A DNA stretch of 5,095 bases from a bacterium (GTDB lineage Bacteria; Chloroflexota; Dormibacteria; Aeolococcales; Aeolococcaceae): the NCBI GenBank assembly GCA_021850405.1, contig JAJZMA010000025.1, positions 768 to 5,862 of the forward strand, read 5' to 3'. Shown piece by piece: positions 1 to 5,095 of the stretch. A model generated the notes under the pieces. It was not told where the DNA came from, made no database searches, and saw nothing but the letters and a program-made list of their open reading frames with translations. The translations under genes and the position numbers were made by a program. Position 1 is the stretch's first letter. The number at the start of each line of letters is the position of its first letter.

Positions 1-432
1 GTGGCGCTGGCGACATCGTGGATGGTCGCGAGCGCTGGACCTCTCGTGGGGCAAACCCCTGCGCTACTCGATCATGCGGGCGAGGTGGCTACCGTCCAGC
101 CCGCGTCCATCGGTTTTGTCACCGGGGCCGCAGAACCCTGCATTGGCACTATGGTGCCCATTCCGCCTCCTACTTTTTACGGAGTTGTCAGCATTAGCCT
201 TGGATCCCAGCTTGTCGCCCGTGAGGTCGTTGTATCCACCGCTTTCAACCCCAGCACCTCCAGTTACAACTACTGGCTCTCGGTTCCCGCTGGCACCTAC
301 CAGGTCAATGTCACAAATGGCACTCGTGTGGGAGAGCCTCCGTCCTTCCCCCCACCTCCAACTCCAGCAAATACAGTGTCTGTCACCGGAGGCAAGGTCA
401 CGGTCCACAACATTCCCAATATTTGCATGTAG
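1..432 (+). CDS. Small exported-looking beta-sandwich protein, probably 5'-truncated by the window edge
   Basis: An open frame runs from base 1 to a TAG stop, giving 143 visible residues. Base 1 begins a GTG codon, but no upstream sequence is available, so a true start here cannot be told from a gene cut by the window edge. Residues 1-17 are hydrophobic and small-residue rich, like the core and cleavage region of a signal peptide, but the positively charged N-terminus expected of one is not visible; this favours truncation. The rest is rich in Val, Thr, Ser and Pro. Residues 90-110 (a Tyr-Trp strand, then PAGTYQVNV) and 125-137 (TVSVTGGKVTVHN) follow the alternating-strand pattern of carboxypeptidase-regulatory-like or transthyretin-like domains, separated by a proline-rich loop at 112-122. 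Cys47 and Cys142 could form a disulfide outside the cytoplasm. No catalytic motif is visible and the function is unknown. The next gene is convergent, so it is not an operon partner. Confidence 0.6.
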   Translation: MALATSWMVASAGPLVGQTPALLDHAGEVATVQPASIGFVTGAAEPCIGTMVPIPPPTFYGVVSISLGSQLVAREVVVSTAFNPSTSSYNYWLSVPAGTYQVNVTNGTRVGEPPSFPPPPTPANTVSVTGGKVTVHNIPNICM

Positions 433-867
433 GAGACGATCTTCCCTTTAGCAGGGTCCTGCCGCCTGGGTCGCAGCGACGGCAGTCCGGTAGTCCATGA
501 AATTTACCTTTGGTCGTTCAGTATGCCCCGTCTCCCGGGATTGACTTTCCAGAATCCGCGGGCGTTTCAAGGTTAGAGCTTGATGGGGTGCCCTCGCTAG
601 CCTTGCCGGGACATGGCTTGGCAAATAGTGCCCAGGGACGGCCCCAGTAGACAACGGGCAATCATTCGCAACCCACACTAAACACAGTGGCCAGTTCGGT
701 ACAGCAAAGGTCCGTGGTGAGCTCTTTGGCGTTGCCATGAAAGGCTATGATTCAAATGTTCCCGGAGCCGCTCTCTGGATGTTGGAGTACCACAGCACCA
801 TTGGGGGCTCGGCCATTGCCCCTCAAAACCTGGTTATGCCTGCCATTGTTGCCGCCCTGCCAGGAAC
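433..867. other. Gap between convergent genes, no convincing gene
   Basis: This 435-bp stretch lies between the stop codons of two convergent genes, so it should hold the ends of both transcripts. Open frames within it lack ribosome binding sites and recognisable protein patterns. Several inverted repeats are present: CTGCCG (459-464) with CGGCAG (480-485), a bulged 9-bp stem at 534-562, and GGGGC (804-808) with GCCCC (818-822). None is followed by a T-run on either strand, so none is a textbook intrinsic terminator. I see no tRNA, no direct-repeat array and no transposase remnant. Confidence 0.6.
534..562. repeat. Imperfect inverted repeat (bulged 9-bp stem)
   Basis: Positions 534-542 pair with 553-562 as four outer G-C pairs, a bulged G at 558, then five more pairs (GGATT with AATCC). 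The loop is 10 nt (543-552). It lies about 100 bp past the stop of the first gene. No T-run follows, so it may be a factor-dependent 3' end structure or simply a GC-rich chance repeat. Confidence 0.3.
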
Positions 868-1296
868 CTATCCTTCTGGTTCCACCACCTCGATGTCTCC
901 AGCTTTTGCCCTGTGTGCGGCTTTGACGGCCTTTTCCATGTCTGCCTTTGGGTCTGAGCCAATGTCGGCTATGCCAACCCGCAGGTTCTCCTTGAGGTGC
1001 AGCCGTCCTGCCCTCTCCAGGACCCGAAGCGCTACCACATGGCCCGCTGCAGCTCCTCCATCCTTGAGCAGAAGAACGGCGGCGCCATCGGGCAGGATGG
1101 TTACTGGCTCATGGGCACGGGCATACGCGATCACCAGAGCTGCGCACCCTCCCTTGGCCTCTTCATTTACCGTGTTGTCTATCAGGAACACGCAGAAGGC
1201 CCCGCCTTCCATGGTTTCTTTCGCCTGATGCATGAACTCGGCCGAAGTGACTGCCCATAGTACATGACGCCCCCAGCTCGGCTTGGTTTCCGGCAT
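868..1296 (-). CDS. Small degenerate GGDEF-like (nucleotide cyclase fold) protein
   Basis: This is a 142-residue soluble protein with no signal peptide or membrane segment. The ATG start at 1296-1294 has a strong ribosome binding site, GAGGAGGA, four bases upstream, and the frame ends in TAG. The order of elements recalls a GGDEF domain: a hydrophobic strand ending in Asp (FCVFLID, residues 34-40), a helix, a strand and turn where GGDEF would lie (ILPDGAAVLL, 67-76), a helix (82-97), the strand RVGIADIG (106-113) in place of the usual SIGIA, and a final helix with HRAKAGDIEVV (128-138), like the closing AD.A...AK..G...V pattern. The signature glycines and acidic residues are absent, so diguanylate cyclase activity is unlikely. 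GGDEF domains usually have about 160-170 residues; this one is shorter. If the fold is right, it may bind nucleotide or act as a structural or regulatory module. The assignment rests on pattern resemblance only. The gene lies 140 bp downstream of the thiolase on the same strand and could be co-transcribed with it or use its own promoter. Confidence 0.65.
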   Translation of the reverse strand: MPETKPSWGRHVLWAVTSAEFMHQAKETMEGGAFCVFLIDNTVNEEAKGGCAALVIAYARAHEPVTILPDGAAVLLLKDGGAAAGHVVALRVLERAGRLHLKENLRVGIADIGSDPKADMEKAVKAAHRAKAGDIEVVEPEG

Positions 1297-1332
1297 TCCA
1301 TCCTCCTCAACGTAGAGCTAACAGCATATCGC

Positions 1333-1361
1333 GTTTTACCCCCAAGGTTGGGGGCTGACAA
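1333..1361 (-). promoter_or_regulatory. Candidate sigma-70-type promoter with palindromic spacer
   Basis: Read on the minus strand, TTGTCA (1361-1356) matches five of six bases of the -35 consensus. A 17-bp spacer follows, then TAAAAC (1338-1333), matching four of six bases of the -10. The spacer is nearly filled by an inverted repeat with 7-bp arms, CCCCCAA and TTGGGGG (1339-1354), around a 2-bp centre. A palindrome between -35 and -10 is where a repressor or MerR-type activator could bind, though MerR promoters normally have 19-20 bp spacers. The -10 ends 36 bp before the ATG of the 142-residue gene. This is a sequence match only. Confidence 0.3.
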
Positions 1362-1400
1362 TCATCTGAAACATAACTGTGGCTGTCTGGTGGCGTGACA

Positions 1401-1420
1401 TTACCCTGTCTGCAGGGTAA
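1401..1420 (-). terminator. Perfect 8-bp hairpin after the thiolase stop, without a U-tract
   Basis: TTACCCTG (1401-1408) and CAGGGTAA (1413-1420) are exact reverse complements around a 4-nt loop. The hairpin begins 16 nt after the thiolase stop codon on the minus strand, a usual place for a transcript end. The following minus-strand bases (TGTCACGCC) are not T-rich, so it is not a canonical intrinsic terminator. It could be a weak terminator or protect the mRNA 3' end. Confidence 0.4.
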
Positions 1421-1436
1421 CCCCGGGTCCCAGTGC

Positions 1437-2603
1437 CTACAGCCTTTCCACGACCATGGCCATCCCCATGCCACCGGCTACACACATGGTCTCCAGGCCA
1501 AGCGTGCCTGAGCGCTCCTTTAGCCCATTGATCAGGGTGCAAAGGATTCGGGCACCGGTCATGCCAAACGGGTGGCCCAGGGCTATGGCACCGCCAAAGG
1601 GGTTCAGTCTGTCCGACATGGGGTCTATGCCAATCCCCCGGGCAGAGGGGATCACCTGGGCGGCGAAGGCCTCGTTGATTTCAACGATGTCCATGTCATC
1701 TATCGTCATGCGGGCCCGGGCCATGGCCTGGCGGGAAGCTTCGATGGGGCCGAGCCCCATGTACTCTGGGTCCAGCGCGGACACACCAGTCGCAACAATG
1801 CGGGCGAGAGGAGCAATCCCCAGCTGGGAGGCGCGCTCTGCCGACATGATCACGACAGCAGCTGCGCCATCGTTGAGTGGGCAGGAGTTGCCGGCCGTAA
1901 CGCTCCCTCCTTCCCGGAAGGCTGGTGCAAGCGAGGCCAGTTTTTCCAGGGAGCTGTTGGGCCGGGGTCCGTCATCGCGCGTCAGTAGGTCTGCGGACGA
2001 GAGGGAGGTTGGGACAGGGATTATCTCGCGGTCGAAGAACCCACTTTCCTGGGCCGCAACGGCCCTGTTCTGACTGGAGAGGGCAAAGGCGTCCATCTCT
2101 TCCCGGGTTATCTTCTCGCGGTCGGCCACATTCTCAGCTGTATCACCCATCTGGATATACACATTGGGCAGCTTTTCTGCATTTCCCCCGGCAAAACGCT
2201 CGTTCTGGCAATGTGGCATGTCTGAGCTTCCGTTCATGTACCGGGACACCGATTCAACTCCCGCGACGATGAATGTGTCCCCCTCTCCAGCAGCGATGGC
2301 GTGGTAGGCCATGCGCATCGCCTGGAGGGAGGATGCGCAATAGCGGGTGATCGTGGTGCCCGGGGCACCGACCCCGGCCAGCAGACTTATGACCCTGCCG
2401 ATATTGAACCCTTGTTCGCCGCCAGGGAGGCCGCAGCCACAGATCAGGTCATCCACACTCCCTGCTTCCAGCTGGGGGAGCCGTTTTAGTACTTCGGAGA
2501 CAACGTAGGCAGCCAGGTCATCAGCCCTCATGTTCACAAGAGAACCCTTGAACGCCCGACCGATAGGGGACCTTCCGGTGGCAACAATCACCGCATCTGA
2601 CAT
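1437..2603 (-). CDS. Acetyl-CoA acetyltransferase / 3-ketoacyl-CoA thiolase, FadA5-like
   Basis: This 388-residue cytosolic enzyme has the normal thiolase length. Thiolases cleave 3-ketoacyl-CoA with CoA to give acetyl-CoA and a shortened acyl-CoA, or run in reverse to form acetoacetyl-CoA. The catalytic set is complete: nucleophile Cys89 in TRYCASSLQAMRMA, NEAFA at 310-314, His344 in GGAIALGHPFGMTGAR, and Cys374 in ETMCVAGGMGMA. SVTAGNSCPLNDGAA (234-248) is the usual conserved loop. The RYCASSLQ and GHPFGMTGAR variants and the following AGEGD..IVAGVESVSR stretch resemble, from memory, mycobacterial FadA5, which acts on steroid side chains. The real substrate cannot be read from sequence, and general beta-oxidation or acetoacetyl-CoA synthesis is equally possible. 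The ATG at 2603-2601 is supported by GGAAGGAG six bases upstream and by the start matching the usual thiolase N-terminus (VIVATGRSPIGR). It is divergent from the acyl-CoA reductase gene and upstream of the GGDEF-like gene on the same strand. Confidence 0.95.
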   Translation of the reverse strand: MSDAVIVATGRSPIGRAFKGSLVNMRADDLAAYVVSEVLKRLPQLEAGSVDDLICGCGLPGGEQGFNIGRVISLLAGVGAPGTTITRYCASSLQAMRMAYHAIAAGEGDTFIVAGVESVSRYMNGSSDMPHCQNERFAGGNAEKLPNVYIQMGDTAENVADREKITREEMDAFALSSQNRAVAAQESGFFDREIIPVPTSLSSADLLTRDDGPRPNSSLEKLASLAPAFREGGSVTAGNSCPLNDGAAAVVIMSAERASQLGIAPLARIVATGVSALDPEYMGLGPIEASRQAMARARMTIDDMDIVEINEAFAAQVIPSARGIGIDPMSDRLNPFGGAIALGHPFGMTGARILCTLINGLKERSGTLGLETMCVAGGMGMAMVVERL

Positions 2604-2749
2604 CTGACACTCCTTCCTGGCTGTTTCTGGCAGGTTTCAATGGGGCCCCGGCTGACGAGCGCCGGAGAGACCTGTCGAGTATTCCACAATCCATCAGCGG
2701 CTGCTGGCCCCGACCTGTCCCCAATTTGTCTATCCTTGGCATTAGGGTG

Positions 2750-2763
2750 GTCCCGGAAGGGAC
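2750..2763 (+). repeat. Small stem-loop with GGAA tetraloop in the reductase leader
   Basis: GTCCC (2750-2754) and GGGAC (2759-2763) are exact reverse complements around GGAA, a GNRA-type tetraloop. It would be stable if transcribed. It sits 13 bp before a second palindrome and about 60 bp before the reductase start. Its role is unknown. Confidence 0.35.
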
Positions 2764-2776
2764 TGTGCTCCGGGGT

Positions 2777-2786
2777 GTGGTACCAC
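2777..2786 (+). repeat. Perfect 10-bp palindrome GTGGTACCAC, possible operator
   Basis: GTGGTACCAC is its own reverse complement. It lies 38 bp before the reductase start in the divergent intergenic region, so it could be a dimer binding site. It also contains TGGTACC, which matches the centre of the T-box RNA motif, but the gene context does not fit a T-box. Confidence 0.3.
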
Positions 2787-2813
2787 GGGGGTCGAGGGGT
2801 CGCCCACGCTTAG

Positions 2814-2819
2814 AAGGAG
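2814..2819 (+). promoter_or_regulatory. Ribosome binding site that fixes the reductase start at GTG 2825
   Basis: AAGGAG lies five bases before the GTG at 2825-2827. From this GTG the protein begins directly with the Rossmann strand and TGATGFIG, as is normal for the family. Earlier in-frame starts have no comparable site. Confidence 0.8.
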
Positions 2820-2824
2820 TTACT

Positions 2825-4834
2825 GTGCAATATTTTGTGACCGGTGCGACAGGCTTTATTGGCCGGCACCTTCTGCCGTTGCTGGTGGAGCGGGGGCGGG
2901 TAACTGTACTTGTCCGCGAAGGGAGCATGGAAAGATGGCAGAGCGTGCGCTCGCTCCTTCCGGCATCAGCCGACCTGCAGGTGGTGATGGGCTCTCTCGG
3001 AGACGGGAAACTTCCAAAGGTTGATGATCTGGGACTTGCTGGCTGCGAGTTTGTGCATCTGGCGGCTGTATACGACCTGATGGCGCCCGTGGATACACTT
3101 CTGGAGGCCAACGTGGACGGCACTCGCGCAGCGATGGGCCTTGCAAAGGCCATGGGGGCACGCTGTTTTCACCATGTTTCATCCATTGCAGTTGCTGGGG
3201 ATTACCGTGGACGTTTTACGGAAGAGCAGTTCGATGAGGGACAGCGCTTTCCCCATCCCTACATGGAGACCAAGTTTGCTGCAGAAAAACTGGTCCGTGA
3301 GGGTGACCTCAATTTCCGTATCTACAGACCGGCTATTGTTGTCGGGTCTTCCGTAACCGGGGAAGCCGACAGGAGTGACGGCCCTTACTATGCATTTACC
3401 TTCTTTCGCAAAATGCGCGACACCCTCCCGATCTGGATGCCCTTGCCGGGGCCAGAGGGTGGGCCGGTCAACCTGGTTCCGGTGGATTTTGTTGCCCGCG
3501 CGATAGATGCTGTGATTGCTGCCAGCGGCAAGGACGGTATGACGTTTCACATTGCCGACCCCAGCCCCTGTACCCTTGGCGAAACACTGAATATCTTCTC
3601 GCACGCAGCGCATGCGCCTGAGTTTGCGATCCGGTTCGACAGGAGACTGTTGCGTATTGTGCCAAAACCAGTGCGTGAGATGGCTGCCTCATTTCCAGCG
3701 GTCCAGCACCTTGCAGATCAGGTGCTGCGCTCCATTGGGATCCCGTCTACTGTCGTTTCCTTTATGGACTACCCCGCAACCTTTGATACCACCAATGCCG
3801 ATGCCGTGCTTAGTGCTGCTGGAATATCGTGTCCGCCACTTGCCACCTACGCTGAGACGCTTTGGGACTACTGGCTGCGACATCTTGACCCTACCAGGGT
3901 GAATGACGCAACCATCGCGACCGCTGTAAGGGGCAGGACAGTAGTTGTGACAGGTGCATCCAGCGGGATAGGCCGTGCTGCAGCAGTCGAGCTGGCACGC
4001 CATGGTGCAGTGGTAATTGGAATCTCCAGGACCAGGGAGAAACTGGAGGAGGTGCAACAGGAGATAGAAGCCAGGGGTGGTGTCTTTCATGTGCGCCCCT
4101 GTGATGTGAGTGATCCTGCTGCCAGTCAGGCGCTGGTAGAGAGCATCTGGGAGGAGTTTTCGGGAATAGACATTCTGATCAACAGCGCGGGGCGCTCCAT
4201 ACGGCGCTCTGCCATGGCATCCACCGACAGGTTCCATGATTTTGAGCGCACCATGAAGATAAATTACTTTGGAACCATCTCCCTTATCCTGGCAGTAATT
4301 CCCCGGATGGTGCAGAAGAATAGTGGCCACATCGTGAATATCTCAAGCATTGGGTGCCAGAGTTATCCTCCACGGTTTGCTGCCTATGTCGCCAGCAAGA
4401 GTGCCCTCGATGCGTTCACCCATATTTTGGGGAGTGAAATCGCAGGGACAGGGGTGACTGCAACCACCATACATATGCCGCTCGTTCGTACCCCGATGAT
4501 TGCGCCCACGTCGTTCTACAGGTCGGTCCCAACCATGAGCCCTGAGGAGGCGGCAGATCTGGTCATGCAGGCTCTGGTCAATCGCCCCAGGGAGGTTTCC
4601 ACCAGGCTGGGCAAGTTCGGTGAGGTAGTCAATGCAGTTGCGCCCGGGCTCAACCATCTGGTTATGGGGACAGCATTCCGGCTTCTCCCAGATACCGCTG
4701 CTGGGCAGGCTGCGTCGGAGGGCGACGGGGGACAGTCCCGATCCCAGACGGGCCAGGAGAGCAGTGCCGGGGATGACAATTCCGGGATGGTTGTTGCCGT
4801 ACTGGGCCAGCTGATGCGTGGTGTCCATCTCTAG
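2825..4834 (+). CDS. Bimodular alcohol-forming fatty acyl-CoA reductase (two fused SDR domains)
   Basis: From GTG 2825 the protein has 669 residues. It should reduce fatty acyl-CoA with NADPH, through the aldehyde, to fatty alcohol, a precursor of wax esters. The N-terminal extended-SDR module (about 1-360) has TGATGFIG (6-13), HHVSSIA (116-122) and a YxxxK pair, Tyr146 and Lys150. The C-terminal classical SDR module (about 368-620) has TGASSGIG (376-383), NSAG (453-456, a variant of NNAG), Asn480, Ser508, Tyr521 and Lys525. Both active sites look intact. The order, length and stretches such as AGRSIRRS, DRFHDFERTMKINYFG and the closing MRG-aromatic/hydrophobic tail match, from memory, Marinobacter Maqu_2507; the mycobacterial AcrA1 type is related. 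Residues 626-654 form a Gly/Ser/Gln-rich, probably disordered linker before a conserved-looking hydrophobic tail (655-669). It is divergent from the thiolase and followed by ssrA. Alternatives are an aldehyde-producing reductase or another acyl substrate. Confidence 0.93.
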   Translation: MQYFVTGATGFIGRHLLPLLVERGRVTVLVREGSMERWQSVRSLLPASADLQVVMGSLGDGKLPKVDDLGLAGCEFVHLAAVYDLMAPVDTLLEANVDGTRAAMGLAKAMGARCFHHVSSIAVAGDYRGRFTEEQFDEGQRFPHPYMETKFAAEKLVREGDLNFRIYRPAIVVGSSVTGEADRSDGPYYAFTFFRKMRDTLPIWMPLPGPEGGPVNLVPVDFVARAIDAVIAASGKDGMTFHIADPSPCTLGETLNIFSHAAHAPEFAIRFDRRLLRIVPKPVREMAASFPAVQHLADQVLRSIGIPSTVVSFMDYPATFDTTNADAVLSAAGISCPPLATYAETLWDYWLRHLDPTRVNDATIATAVRGRTVVVTGASSGIGRAAAVELARHGAVVIGISRTREKLEEVQQEIEARGGVFHVRPCDVSDPAASQALVESIWEEFSGIDILINSAGRSIRRSAMASTDRFHDFERTMKINYFGTISLILAVIPRMVQKNSGHIVNISSIGCQSYPPRFAAYVASKSALDAFTHILGSEIAGTGVTATTIHMPLVRTPMIAPTSFYRSVPTMSPEEAADLVMQALVNRPREVSTRLGKFGEVVNAVAPGLNHLVMGTAFRLLPDTAAGQAASEGDGGQSRSQTGQESSAGDDNSGMVVAVLGQLMRGVHL

Positions 4835-4972
4835 CAATCCGGGTCCTCCTGGCTGGCACAGATAGCGGGCTTCTATCCGGGGACAGACACTTTTTGCAGC
4901 ACAGCCTCAACTTGCCTGGTGGAACTTCCAAAAATTCTGCGTGGTGGAGTACGATTAGGGTGATTCATCCGT
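4835..4972 (+). promoter_or_regulatory. Spacer between the reductase stop and ssrA, with a weak candidate ssrA promoter
   Basis: This 138-bp spacer should contain the end of the reductase transcript and the ssrA promoter. GATAG (4861-4865) and CTATC (4873-4877) form a 5-bp stem, and TTTTT lies at 4891-4895, but the 13-nt gap between them argues against an intrinsic terminator. For ssrA, TACGAT (4950-4955) or TAGGGT (4956-4961) could serve as a -10, with only a poor -35 (TTCCAA, 4926-4931) at 18 bp from the former. Precursor tmRNA is trimmed by RNase P, so transcription may begin well before 4973. Confidence 0.3.
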
Positions 4973-5095
4973 GGGGGCGTTTGGCTTCGACGGGGTTGTG
5001 GGTCGTCAGATTGCGTGTCGAGCCCCGGGCTCGTAAAACCGGGAAAAATATACGTGCGAACAGCACTTCTCGCCCCCTTGCGCTCGCTGCGTAAG
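4973..5095 (+). ncRNA. ssrA: tmRNA (transfer-messenger RNA), 5' part, cut by the window end
   Basis: tmRNA rescues stalled ribosomes: it acts as an alanyl-tRNA, then as a short mRNA that adds a degradation tag. The 5' end has the acceptor strand GGGGGCG (4973-4979) followed by the conserved GGCTTCGACGGGG (4983-4995). PK1 is clear: CGAG (5019-5022) pairs with CTCG (5030-5033), and CCCGG (5024-5028) pairs with CCGGG (5039-5043), with the typical GTAAAA between. The tag frame resumes at GCG 5056 and reads ANSTSRPLALAA, stopping at TAA 5092-5094. The ALAA end is the usual ClpXP-type degron. The later pseudoknots, T arm and 3' acceptor strand lie beyond the window; they should end in a strand complementary to GGGGGCG before CCA. 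Only the 5' end coordinate is therefore meaningful, and it may be off by a base or two. Confidence 0.93.

Larger units (their letters stand above)
2604..2824. promoter_or_regulatory. Divergent intergenic control region (thiolase / acyl-CoA reductase)
   Basis: This 221-bp region must carry the promoters for both flanking genes. Towards the thiolase, the minus strand has a weak extended -10 (TGGAATACT, about 2675-2683) without a matching -35. Towards the reductase no convincing -35/-10 pair is seen. The reductase-proximal part holds two compact inverted repeats at 2750-2763 and 2777-2786. There is no coding frame with a ribosome binding site. An in-frame TTG at 2726 would extend the reductase by 33 residues but is not the likely start. 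Confidence 0.5.

Noticed and set aside
448..738. 96-codon open frame on the minus strand in the convergent gap
   Set aside because: It has no ribosome binding site, no domain pattern and a composition rich in Pro, Arg and Ser. It is best read as a chance open frame.
737..1228. 163-codon open frame on the plus strand
   Set aside because: It runs antisense to the 142-residue gene, has no ribosome binding site before its ATG, and its composition (Ser, Ala, Arg, Pro rich) is typical of a reverse-strand shadow.
1456..2073. 205-codon open frame antisense to the thiolase
   Set aside because: The opposite strand encodes a thiolase with all its catalytic motifs, so this frame is a shadow.
2726..2824. 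33-residue N-terminal extension of the reductase from a TTG codon
   Set aside because: No ribosome binding site precedes it, the extension is basic and low in structure, and GTG 2825 has a good AAGGAG and starts directly at the Rossmann strand.
2521..3153. 210-codon minus-strand frame spanning the thiolase start, the intergenic region and the reductase start
   Set aside because: It overlaps two well-supported genes, is rich in Arg, Ser and Pro, and has no recognisable domain.
4343..4837. 164-codon minus-strand frame antisense to the end of the reductase
   Set aside because: It lies opposite conserved reductase sequence and has no domain pattern of its own.
4861..4895. Possible intrinsic terminator after the reductase
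   Set aside because: The stem is only 5 bp, and the T-run begins 13 nt after it, too far for a standard intrinsic terminator.
4894..5094. 66-codon open frame ending in ANSTSRPLALAA
   Set aside because: Only its last 12 codons are translated, as the tmRNA tag; the upstream part is spacer and tmRNA structure, not a protein gene.

Overview
The window comes from a bacterium of moderately high GC content. It carries four protein genes and the start of a tmRNA gene. The lineage cannot be fixed from this stretch. The thiolase resembles the actinobacterial FadA5 type, and the large reductase resembles the two-domain fatty acyl-CoA reductases known from Marinobacter and from mycobacteria. The tmRNA tag (ANSTSRPLALAA) is of the common bacterial type ending in ALAA. 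An environmental actinobacterium-like or Chloroflexota-like genome would fit, but this is inference.

Layout from left to right. Positions 1-432 (+) hold the C-terminal part, or possibly all, of a small exported-looking beta-sandwich protein. Positions 433-867 have no convincing gene, only a few inverted repeats; this is the gap between two convergent genes. Positions 868-1296 (-) encode a 142-residue protein that resembles a worn-down GGDEF (diguanylate cyclase) domain without its catalytic motif. Upstream of it on the same strand, at 1437-2603 (-), is a complete thiolase with an intact catalytic set. The 140-bp gap between these two contains a perfect 8-bp hairpin just past the thiolase stop and a possible promoter with a palindromic spacer for the 142-residue gene. 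A 221-bp divergent intergenic region (2604-2824) separates the thiolase from a 669-residue fatty acyl-CoA reductase at 2825-4834 (+), in which two complete SDR Rossmann modules are fused. A short spacer follows, then the 5' part of ssrA (tmRNA) from about 4973 to the window end, including pseudoknot PK1 and the full tag reading frame.

Functionally, the thiolase and the reductase both act on acyl-CoA and are transcribed divergently from a shared control region. This suggests a small lipid locus: thiolytic chain shortening (or acetoacetyl-CoA formation) on one side, and reduction of acyl-CoA to fatty alcohol, as used in wax ester synthesis, on the other. The two could be regulated together, but the sequence alone does not prove it. 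I found no CRISPR array, insertion sequence, phage gene or other clearly new system. The points most worth following up are the T-box-like palindrome in the reductase leader, the degenerate GGDEF-like protein, and the reductase's extended C-terminal linker.
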